A DNA stretch of 64,000 nt, taken from IMG/VR virus record IMGVR_UViG_3300009523_000001, positions 53,666 through 117,665 of that record; one strand, given 5' to 3'. The position numbers were made by a program, and so were the translations under genes. The notes beneath the pieces were generated by a model that searched no databases, was not told the DNA's origin, and worked only from the letters and a program-made list of their open reading frames with translations. This document shows, one piece after another, positions 58,006-64,000 of this stretch (the stretch's first letter is position 1; each line of letters starts with the position of its first letter). The stretch comes from a virus.

Positions 58006-59751
58006 ATGGCGGCCCCGAACCAGATCACCCTCGCCTTCTCCGTCGCGACGACCAACACCATCTACACGCCCACGCAGGCCGCCGCGAAGCTCGCCGCGGT
58101 TCCGCTCTACTCGTCCGACGGGACAGACCAAGTGCTCGGGCAAGCGTTCGGGCTCACCGTCGGGAGCGACGTCGTCTCGATCGGCGGCGTGACGGTCACG
58201 GGGGAGGCGGGCCATTTTGTGCCCGGCGAGACCGTCACAGACGCACCGGGTGGTGGAACCGCCACGGTTGCCGTCGACGAAGAGAACGGGACGCTCTACT
58301 TCGTCGAAGGAACCGTCGTCGGCCTATTCGCGCACGGCGACACAATCACCGGCGGCACGTCGGGCGCGACGGCGACCGTCAACAACGCGGCGGCTGGCGG
58401 CGGCCCCACCCCCACGACTCCGGGAGCCACACGCGTGCTCGTTCTCACCATGACGAGCGTGCTGGGAGCCCCCACCGCCCCGCCGCCGTTTCTGTGTCGG
58501 CCGACCGGCCCCCTGACGCCGCCACCAGCCGGTCAACCCGTCCTGCCGTACACGTTGACCGAGACCACCATCGACCGGTACACGCGCTTGCCCGTCACGA
58601 GCCCGGCGCCCGCCGCAATCGCAGCGTTCTACTCGACCAGCGATCTCGACACCGATGGCGTCGCGACGACCCCCGCGATTCCAGCCGGCAGCGGCGCGCA
58701 GATCATGACGCTCACCTACCGCGACTCGACCGGAGCCGGTCCATTTACGGTCCACACGAAGCTGATGGGCAAGTACCCGGCTCAGGTCACGCTCGCCGGC
58801 GGCAGCATCGACATCGCCGAGATCGTCGTGTGCTTCATCGAACAGACCGGAGCCTTCGAGAACTCCGTCGGTCAGATCACGCTCGCCGCGCTCGAGGCCG
58901 TCCTGCCGCCTATCCCCTCCCGCGCCACGCCCGCGGACTTCCCGGCGCTCACCGACGCCGCGCAGATGACGATCACGAGGCCCCTCATCTACCTGCCGCC
59001 GAGCTATTTCGCGCTCTCGCAGCAGCAGAACAGCGCTCCCCAGCTCGCCGGGGACTTCTGGGTCAAGAAGGACTCTTCGGTTGTGCTGACGACGGTGAGC
59101 CAGATCGGTATCATCGCATCGACCAATACCGTCGAATTCGCCGCGCAACTGGGAACGATCTATGAAATCGCAGCGGTCAGCGAGACGTTCGTCGAGCTTA
59201 CGACGCCGTATACCGGCCTCACGCGCCCGGAGATCGCCCCCGCAGCGGAGAAGCACCGCTACGCGCAGTCGGTGAACGAGGAGGCCGATGCGGTCACAAC
59301 CTCGGCGGTCCTCGTGTCTCCCGCCGCAGCAGGCGGCGGCCCCACGCAGGCGGCGCCACCGGACAACGCGCACCTCATGACGCTGCTCGCGGAGTTCACG
59401 TTGCCGCAAACGACGGCGCCGGCGCTGACGTACGTCGACGTCGCAGGTGGACCGTTCACGCCGGGCGAGACCGTGAAGGGACAGAAGAGCACCGGGTCGG
59501 CCACAGTGCTTTACGATGATCCAGGTGTCGACGAGTCGGGAATGCTCGCTTTCAATTCCGGCTCGGTCCAGAAGGGCTTCGTCAAGGGAGAGACCGTGAC
59601 CGGACAGACGTCTGGTGCGACCGCCACGGTGGTCGTGCCCCGCACGCTGGCGTCGAATCCGCTACCAACCAAGCTCTCCGGCCTCTACGCGCGCACGCTG
59701 TCGCTTGTCTTGGGGGCGCCGGTTGTTTCGCAACCGATTACGCTGGTGTAA
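58006..59751 (+). CDS. Adhesin-like or structural protein with repeated GETV...GATATV units
   Basis: 581 residues, beta-rich, no signal peptide. Repeated segments such as FVPGETVTDAPGGGTATV, GDTITGGTSGATATV, GETVKGQKSTGSATV and GETVTGQTSGATATV occur near both ends (about 70-130 and 490-560), a pattern seen in phage fibre/baseplate adhesins. The middle has no recognised domain. Start at 58006 follows the -10 box by 7 nt. Probably surface-exposed on the particle. Confidence 0.65.
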   Translation: MAAPNQITLAFSVATTNTIYTPTQAAAKLAAVPLYSSDGTDQVLGQAFGLTVGSDVVSIGGVTVTGEAGHFVPGETVTDAPGGGTATVAVDEENGTLYFVEGTVVGLFAHGDTITGGTSGATATVNNAAAGGGPTPTTPGATRVLVLTMTSVLGAPTAPPPFLCRPTGPLTPPPAGQPVLPYTLTETTIDRYTRLPVTSPAPAAIAAFYSTSDLDTDGVATTPAIPAGSGAQIMTLTYRDSTGAGPFTVHTKLMGKYPAQVTLAGGSIDIAEIVVCFIEQTGAFENSVGQITLAALEAVLPPIPSRATPADFPALTDAAQMTITRPLIYLPPSYFALSQQQNSAPQLAGDFWVKKDSSVVLTTVSQIGIIASTNTVEFAAQLGTIYEIAAVSETFVELTTPYTGLTRPEIAPAAEKHRYAQSVNEEADAVTTSAVLVSPAAAGGGPTQAAPPDNAHLMTLLAEFTLPQTTAPALTYVDVAGGPFTPGETVKGQKSTGSATVLYDDPGVDESGMLAFNSGSVQKGFVKGETVTGQTSGATATVVVPRTLASNPLPTKLSGLYARTLSLVLGAPVVSQPITLV

Positions 59752-59784
59752 AAAAGGCTCGCCAAGGTCACATACACACCTTGG
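59750..59784 (-). terminator. Terminator of the 59768-60271 lipoprotein gene
   Basis: On the minus strand CCAAGGT and ACCTTGG form a 7-bp stem, followed by CGAGCC and a run of six T. It overlaps the stop codon. Confidence 0.65.
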
Positions 59785-60271
59785 TAGTGCCGTAGTACTC
59801 CAACACGAACGGCGCCTGGGAAGAGACGACTTCACAGGCAGACCCGATCCCGCGGCACGTCACGCCCGGGTTGCCGCACTTATTCGGGAGCACGGAGTTC
59901 GATTGAAAGCAACAGAGACTCGTCCCGGCGTCGTCACCACCGGAATCGGCGCCCGAGGACGAATCGAGGCTCGAAAACGGGCTGTCCACCTCACCCGAGT
60001 CTGAACCGCCCGACGACGATCCGGACGCTTGACCCGCATCCACTCCCGCCTCCGCATCCACTCCAGCATCCGGAGTGACCGCCGGAGTAACCGGGGTCGC
60101 ATCCCCGGCACCGTGGTCCACCGGCTGGCTGCCACTTTCCTCGTCACCACGAGCCACTGGCTGGGCACCGCCATCGCCGGTCTCACCGGCGCCGAGCGTG
60201 TACGGTGCTCCACCGCAGCCTGCCAACATGACCACCATCGCGACCCACTTTGTGCTCATTCGGACGCTCAT
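59768..60271 (-). CDS. Lipoprotein with Asp-Ala-Gly linker and Cys-rich end
   Basis: 167 residues. Signal peptide MVVMLAGCGG with a lipobox, an Asp/Ala/Gly/Ser linker typical of Myxococcota surface lipoproteins, and a C-terminal part with seven Cys (LCCFQSNSVLPNKCGNPGVT, CRGIGSACEVV). ATG at 60271 lies 6 nt after the -10 box. Confidence 0.75.
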   Translation of the reverse strand: MSVRMSTKWVAMVVMLAGCGGAPYTLGAGETGDGGAQPVARGDEESGSQPVDHGAGDATPVTPAVTPDAGVDAEAGVDAGQASGSSSGGSDSGEVDSPFSSLDSSSGADSGGDDAGTSLCCFQSNSVLPNKCGNPGVTCRGIGSACEVVSSQAPFVLEYYGTTKVCM

Positions 60272-60277
60272 GATCCA

Positions 60278-60305
60278 ATGGTAGCCCATCGTCACTCATT
60301 GTCAA
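60278..60305 (-). promoter_or_regulatory. Promoter of the 60271 lipoprotein
   Basis: Minus strand: TTGACA (60300-60305), 16-nt spacer, TACCAT (60278-60283), 6 nt, ATG. Confidence 0.65.
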
Positions 60306-60338
60306 TCAGTAGATAGCTACTACCTCCAGGGGCTGGAA

Positions 60339-60650
60339 TCAGCCTCCACCGTCCACCGGGAAGCACACGCACACAGTCGCGCCGCGCGGCGTGCATGCCT
60401 GACCGGACGGACACGGGCCGCCGCAAACTTTGGCCGCGTTGAACCCGCAGAACGGCGATCCCCCGTCGGCCGTCACGCAGGCGCAGACTGTTGGGCTTGG
60501 CGACGAGCACTGCTGGTTCGAGGGGCAGGTTCCGCCGCACACCCCCGCTTTGTCGAAGCCGCACGTGACGGGCGGCTGCACCGGCGACGTCGGGGGGCAT
60601 CCGATGACGCCGAGAAGCACGATCGCGAGAACGGTGAACTTGTGGCTCAT
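60339..60650 (-). CDS. Cys-rich lipoprotein with two repeats
   Basis: 103 residues. LLGVIGCPP lipobox, then two copies of CGF-x2-A-x-VCGG-x-CPS-x-Q-x-C followed by VCxCV-x-DGG. Six conserved Cys per copy point to disulphide-rich extracellular modules. Its ATG overlaps the upstream stop. Confidence 0.75.
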   Translation of the reverse strand: MSHKFTVLAIVLLGVIGCPPTSPVQPPVTCGFDKAGVCGGTCPSNQQCSSPSPTVCACVTADGGSPFCGFNAAKVCGGPCPSGQACTPRGATVCVCFPVDGGG

Positions 60651-61177
60651 GGTTCGACTCCGTGAATCTTCGGCACCGCGTTGGAGGTGCCGGTCTTGAT
60701 GATCGCGTGCGCGCAGTCGCGAAGAAAGTATCCGGCCGCGAGCAACGCGCCGGCAGCAATAAGCGCAGCCACCGCCGTCGCTGCCCCCTTGCGCAGCCCC
60801 TCGCGAAATACGCTCTTGAGCCCGTCGATGAGCCCCATCCACCACGCCACCGCTTGGCGACGCTCAACCGCAGCGAGGGCATTCGGCAGGTCGTGATAGC
60901 TGATGGGCCGATCGCTCGGCGTGATGGCGGCTATCTCTGGCTTGCTTGGCTTTCTTTCGATGATGCCGAGCCGCTGCTCGATCCGCCCCAGGCTCCTTAC
61001 GATCCGTCCTTCCAGATCCGCCAACCGACCGGACGTGCTCTTCACCTGTCCGTCGAGCAGATCCACGTCCTGTCTGGTCTCCCACGCCAGCCGCACGGCG
61101 TTCTCAGCTACCACGATCGGACTCCCGAACAGGTGGTGACGCAGTTCAGGCGGATCGTCGTCCCGGACGGGCGGCAT
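60647..61177 (-). CDS. Coiled-coil protein with membrane segment
   Basis: 176 residues. A heptad-like stretch (TRQDVDLLDGQVKSTSGRLA, DLEGRIVRSLGRIEQRLGII, about 35-75) and a membrane segment (about 131-150, AAVAALIAAGALLAAGYFL). Co-transcribed with the Cys-rich lipoprotein. Possibly a membrane tether. Confidence 0.65.
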   Translation of the reverse strand: MPPVRDDDPPELRHHLFGSPIVVAENAVRLAWETRQDVDLLDGQVKSTSGRLADLEGRIVRSLGRIEQRLGIIERKPSKPEIAAITPSDRPISYHDLPNALAAVERRQAVAWWMGLIDGLKSVFREGLRKGAATAVAALIAAGALLAAGYFLRDCAHAIIKTGTSNAVPKIHGVEP

Positions 61178-61228
61178 AACGCAATCCTTGTCGCTGATTT
61201 GTCTCTAGCCACCGACCAGCAGCTACTC

Positions 61229-61234
61229 TACCAT
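61229..61234 (+). promoter_or_regulatory. -10 element of the 61242 lipoprotein gene
   Basis: TACCAT, 7 nt, ATG. The -35 is weak. Confidence 0.45.
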
Positions 61235-61241
61235 CGTCAGC

Positions 61242-61580
61242 ATGCGTCGTGCCATCCCGTTCGCGTTTTCCCTTGCTGTCGCCATCCCCGCATCCTTCAC
61301 GGTCAGCGGCTGCTCTCCAGCGCAGTCGGCCATGTGGTCGACCATCGCGCAGACCGTCCTGAAGGACATCGAGAACGGCGTGGTGTTCAGCGCGATCGAA
61401 TCCGCCGTCGAGGCGCTGGATCCCGCCATCGCGGGGGACGTTGCCGCCGTGGACAAACTCATCATGGACGTTATCCAGTACCTCGAAGACACGGGGACGA
61501 TTCCGACGCTGTCGGTGGCGTACGCGGACAGCCTCAAAGCGCAAGCGCAGGCGAAGATCGCAGCGAAGGTGACCAAATGA
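61242..61580 (+). CDS. Small lipoprotein
   Basis: 112 residues. Signal peptide ending FTVSGCS (lipobox), then an all-helical mature part (AMWSTIAQTVLKDIENGVVF, KLIMDVIQYLEDTG). First gene of a three-gene operon with the sedolisin. Function unknown. Confidence 0.7.
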   Translation: MRRAIPFAFSLAVAIPASFTVSGCSPAQSAMWSTIAQTVLKDIENGVVFSAIESAVEALDPAIAGDVAAVDKLIMDVIQYLEDTGTIPTLSVAYADSLKAQAQAKIAAKVTK

Positions 61581-62830
61581 CCCCGCGCCCCTACTTCAAG
61601 CGTTCCCGTCGCTCTTTCCGCGAGCACCTCGCGGCGCACGCGACCGGAGGCGGTCCGTGGACGGTGCCGCTGCTCTGCGCGGCCTACGGCTTCCCGAAGG
61701 GCACGGCACCAGGCACCACGAAGCCGCTCGGCATCGTTGAGTGCGGCGGAGGGTTCGCGCTGTCGGACTTGCAAGCGTTCTTCGCAAGCATCGGCCAACC
61801 GATGCCGACCGTGACCTGGGTGACGGTCGACGTCGGCAACACTCCGGGCGGCGACGCCGACGTGGAGGTCGCGCTCGACATCGAGGTGCAGGCCGCTGCC
61901 TACTTCTACTGCACCGGAAAGTTGCCGAGCGAGATTCGAGTCTACGGATCCTCGGACATCGCGAGCGGAGTTCGGCAGGCGACCAAGGACGGCTGCTGCG
62001 TGACGTCGATCTCGTGGGGCGCCAACGAGTCCGCATGGGGGATCTCGAGCGCCCAGGATATGGAAAACGCTGCTTCGGCAGCCCTCGCCGCCAGCAACGA
62101 CGTCTTCGCTGCCTCGGGCGACAACGATGCGGACGACGGGTCGGGATCGATCTCGGTCGACTGCCCGTCGAGCTGCCCCAGCATCGTCGGATGCGGCGGA
62201 ACGACGAAGACCACGACGAGCGAGTCCGTCTGGAACAACTCCCCCGCCAACGATCCGAACGGCGAAGGGACGGGCGGCGGGTTCAGCGCGTACTTCCCGG
62301 TACAGAGCTTCCAGGTTGGCGCGCCCGCTCCGCCGGCGAAGCTCGGTCGAATGGTCCCGGACGTCTCTGGCAACGCAGACCCCAACACGGGGTACGAAAT
62401 CGTCCAAGGCGGCAGCGCGCAGGTCGTCGGCGGAACGTCGGCGGTCGCGCCGCTGATCTCCGGCTTCTGCGCAGCGATCGGCGGCAAAGGGGCTCTTCAC
62501 GCGTTCTGGAAGAACCAGGGGGCGTTCAACGACATCACCCAGGGTACGAACGGCTACTACGACGCCGCCCAGGGCCCGGACGCGTGCAGCGGCATCGGAA
62601 CGCCGATCGGCGCAAAAGTCGCGGCGATCTTCGCGGGGAGTGCACCCCCCGCTCCGACTCCGACCCCCGCACCGCCGAATGCCGGCGTGCTAACGGCCGT
62701 CCAGGTCGCTGCCGTGCAGACCGCGGTGTCCGGCGTGCTCGCGAAGCAGCTCGCGTTGATGGAGAAGGTTCAGGTCGCGCCCCAGCTCGCCGCTGCGGTG
62801 GCGGCACTCGGGCCGGTGGCGTCCTCGTGA
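61577..62830 (+). CDS. Sedolisin-type (S53) serine peptidase
   Basis: 417 residues. E97-x3-D101 (VEVALDIE) and the nucleophile S288 in GGTSAVAP match the Glu-Asp-Ser set of sedolisins, acid-active relatives of subtilisin. The pro-domain and signal peptide normal for the family are missing, and a helical tail (about 355-417) is added after a Pro linker. The product may act inside the cell, be exported by another route, or be virion-bound. ATG overlaps the lipoprotein stop. Confidence 0.85.
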   Translation: MTPRPYFKRSRRSFREHLAAHATGGGPWTVPLLCAAYGFPKGTAPGTTKPLGIVECGGGFALSDLQAFFASIGQPMPTVTWVTVDVGNTPGGDADVEVALDIEVQAAAYFYCTGKLPSEIRVYGSSDIASGVRQATKDGCCVTSISWGANESAWGISSAQDMENAASAALAASNDVFAASGDNDADDGSGSISVDCPSSCPSIVGCGGTTKTTTSESVWNNSPANDPNGEGTGGGFSAYFPVQSFQVGAPAPPAKLGRMVPDVSGNADPNTGYEIVQGGSAQVVGGTSAVAPLISGFCAAIGGKGALHAFWKNQGAFNDITQGTNGYYDAAQGPDACSGIGTPIGAKVAAIFAGSAPPAPTPTPAPPNAGVLTAVQVAAVQTAVSGVLAKQLALMEKVQVAPQLAAAVAALGPVASS

Positions 62831-63096
62831 TTCGTCGGCTCGTCCTCGCGGGGCTCGCCGGCGCGCTGGCAGCTTGCTCGGGATGTCGCACAACGCCTCC
62901 ACCGACCTCTCCACCGACCGCATCCACCCTTGCGGCGGAGCTCGTCGACGCCGGTTGCATCGTCCCGTCGGCCACACTGACGGCGTCCATCCAGATCGAC
63001 GAGCAGAGCGACGCGGCCCCTGCCTGGTTTCGATGCCTCGTCGACGGTGGCACTCCGCGGGCGTGCGGGGTCCCCTGCGGGGACGGCGGTCAGTAA
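62827..63096 (+). CDS. Small lipoprotein
   Basis: 89 residues from a GTG overlapping the sedolisin stop. Signal IRRLVLAGLAGALAACSG with a lipobox, then a Pro/Thr linker and a short domain with four Cys. Function unknown. Confidence 0.7.
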   Translation: MIRRLVLAGLAGALAACSGCRTTPPPTSPPTASTLAAELVDAGCIVPSATLTASIQIDEQSDAAPAWFRCLVDGGTPRACGVPCGDGGQ

Positions 63097-63145
63097 TTCA
63101 GCGTGAGCGAATCGTCCTGCATTGCCGCGATGGCTATAGGCGCGC

Positions 63146-63433
63146 TCACGTACCACCACACACCCGCGCCGACCGCAATTGGGCTTCACGCGCGGCGTCG
63201 ATCAGCTTCTGGCATGCGCCCGTCGGGTCGTTCGTTCCGAGGTCGCCGCACACCGTAACCTGCGTCTGAATGGCGACGTTGCGTTCCTCGAGTGCCTGCT
63301 GGCAACTCTCGCCCGCGTCGACGTACGCGCACGTGTGTCCGCCCCAGCCTTCGGTGCACGGCGGTGCCTGAGCGGGCGGACCGCCGCATGCGATAGTGGC
63401 CAACGCTATTGAGATTGCCTGCGTGATCTTCAA
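63146..63433 (-). CDS. Small Cys-containing lipoprotein
   Basis: 95 residues from a TTG with GGAG 6 nt upstream. Signal ITQAISIALATIACGG with a lipobox. Mature part with CTEGWGGHTCAY, ESCQQALEERN, TVCGDLG. Function unknown. Confidence 0.6.
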   Translation of the reverse strand: MKITQAISIALATIACGGPPAQAPPCTEGWGGHTCAYVDAGESCQQALEERNVAIQTQVTVCGDLGTNDPTGACQKLIDAAREAQLRSARVCGGT

Positions 63434-63455
63434 GTTGGTCTCCTTCGCGCGCACG

Positions 63456-63761
63456 TTACTGCGCCGTTTCTGGTGACACGGGCGCACGCAAACCTACGAA
63501 TTGTCCACTGAGCGACCCACGTTCCCACTCGTGGGTACCACCAAGCCCCCTCGCGACAGCGTCGTAGATTCGGTAACGCTGCTCTATTGGCCAGCCAGCG
63601 GAGATTCCGTTCACGACAGCCCAGAGACCAGCCTCGGCCGCCGCAAGGCGTGTGCGAAGCTCGGCGAGCTGGCATCCCACCTCAACCTCACCTTCGCGGT
63701 GGAGTGGCCCCTCGCAGCCACATCGTGAGCAGGTCCGCTGAGCTTCCTGAGCTGCCGTCAT
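63456..63761 (-). CDS. Unknown protein with N-terminal zinc-ribbon-like motif
   Basis: 101 residues. CSRCGCEGPLHREGEVEVGC at the start could bind zinc. A helix AELRTRLAAAEAGLWAVVNG follows. GAGGGAAAC precedes the ATG. Not recognised. Confidence 0.6.
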   Translation of the reverse strand: MTAAQEAQRTCSRCGCEGPLHREGEVEVGCQLAELRTRLAAAEAGLWAVVNGISAGWPIEQRYRIYDAVARGLGGTHEWERGSLSGQFVGLRAPVSPETAQ

Positions 63762-63805
63762 GTTTCCCTCGTTCTTTCTCGACTCGCGCGCATGCGGGCG
63801 CGCGG

Positions 63806-63979
63806 TTACTTCCCGCGGTTTCGTTCACGCCACTCCAGCGCCGCACGATGTGCTGGGCCCTTCGAGACGTACGACACCTCGTCGAGGAGCGCTCTGAGGA
63901 TTGACCCGCGCTCTTCGGATTCGGCACGAAGTCGTCGAACCTCTGACTCTGCATCTGCTGGCTGCTGGTCGTAGCTCAC
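63806..63979 (-). CDS. Small helical protein
   Basis: 57 residues from a GTG with AAGGAGG upstream. EVRRLRAESEERGSILRALL forms a coiled-coil-like helix. Its start overlaps the stop of a further minus-strand frame that runs off the right edge (only its last codons, ending MRAKEGQ, are in the window). Confidence 0.55.
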   Translation of the reverse strand: MSYDQQPADAESEVRRLRAESEERGSILRALLDEVSYVSKGPAHRAALEWRERNRGK

Positions 63980-64000
63980 TGGCCCTCCTTTGCGCGCATG

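Noticed and set aside
1-64000. Terminase, portal, tape-measure, DNA polymerase or packaging ATPase genes
   Set aside because: I looked for Walker motifs and typical long structural genes and found none. Their absence is used only as weak evidence because the window may be incomplete.

Overview
This is a GC-rich, almost gap-free window with no housekeeping gene. It reads as part of a large mobile genome: a virus, prophage or virus-like plasmid. It carries a tyrosine recombinase, three toxin-antitoxin loci, a TnpB gene, a homing-type endonuclease, an intact transposon with a NotI-like restriction-modification system, and many predicted virion-type proteins. The host is inferred, not seen. Small lipoproteins with Asp-Ala-Gly runs and paired Cys-rich modules (59.7-63.4 kb), together with a sedolisin, are the style of Myxococcota (Polyangia-like) genomes.

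Layout. 1-1.8 kb: a large lipoprotein running off the left edge and a small frameshifted one. 2-10 kb (minus): a tightly coupled glycan operon (epimerase, two small methyltransferases, a glycosyltransferase-methyltransferase fusion and a 1566-residue multi-domain glycosyltransferase). 10.2-17.3 kb (minus): three spike-like proteins with collagen repeats and Gly-rich domains, three small paralogues, a DUF1360-like membrane protein and a short ORF. 17.4-19.5 kb (plus): an AP2/HNH endonuclease and a HicB/YafQ/Phd-type locus. 19.5-22.6 kb (minus): four short tagged membrane proteins, a Fic toxin with its antitoxin, and a small regulator. 22.7-30.7 kb (plus): ribbon-helix-helix, GroES-like, RadC-like, Pro-rich and LysM proteins, TnpB and a transglutaminase-like protein. 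30.7-31.2 kb: a repeat-rich control region. 31.2-44.1 kb (plus): the probable virion operon (Arg/Lys-repeat protein, 438-residue capsid candidate, two more structural candidates, a membrane-anchored lytic transglycosylase, an SGNH hydrolase and a series of short-tagged membrane proteins). 44.1-49.8 kb: MntA/HepT, small genes, integrase with a possible core site. 49.8-53.7 kb: transposon with a 9-bp target duplication. 53.8-57.9 kb (mainly minus): an interrupted membrane gene, an unidentified three-gene cassette and small paralogues. 58-64 kb: an adhesin-like protein, lipoproteins and a sedolisin protease.

Working together. I see no terminase, portal, tail tube or tape-measure gene. Instead there are many single-membrane-segment proteins, a transglycosylase with a C-terminal anchor, collagen-like spikes, a basic DNA-binding repeat protein and a beta-rich 438-residue protein. 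This recalls the PRD1/PM2 plan (internal-membrane, tailless virion) on a much larger genome. It is an inference: no packaging ATPase is visible here, and no capsid fold can be proved from sequence alone.

Two themes cross the window. First, at least eight proteins begin with a short tag approximating GRPV-x-GFG-h-G, in two clusters 20 kb apart, most of them with a membrane segment. Second, about 17 genes have a -10 box of the form TA(C/G)NNT ending only 5-8 nt before the ATG/GTG, so their mRNAs are predicted to be leaderless. Within operons the usual link is an ATGA or GTGA stop-start overlap.
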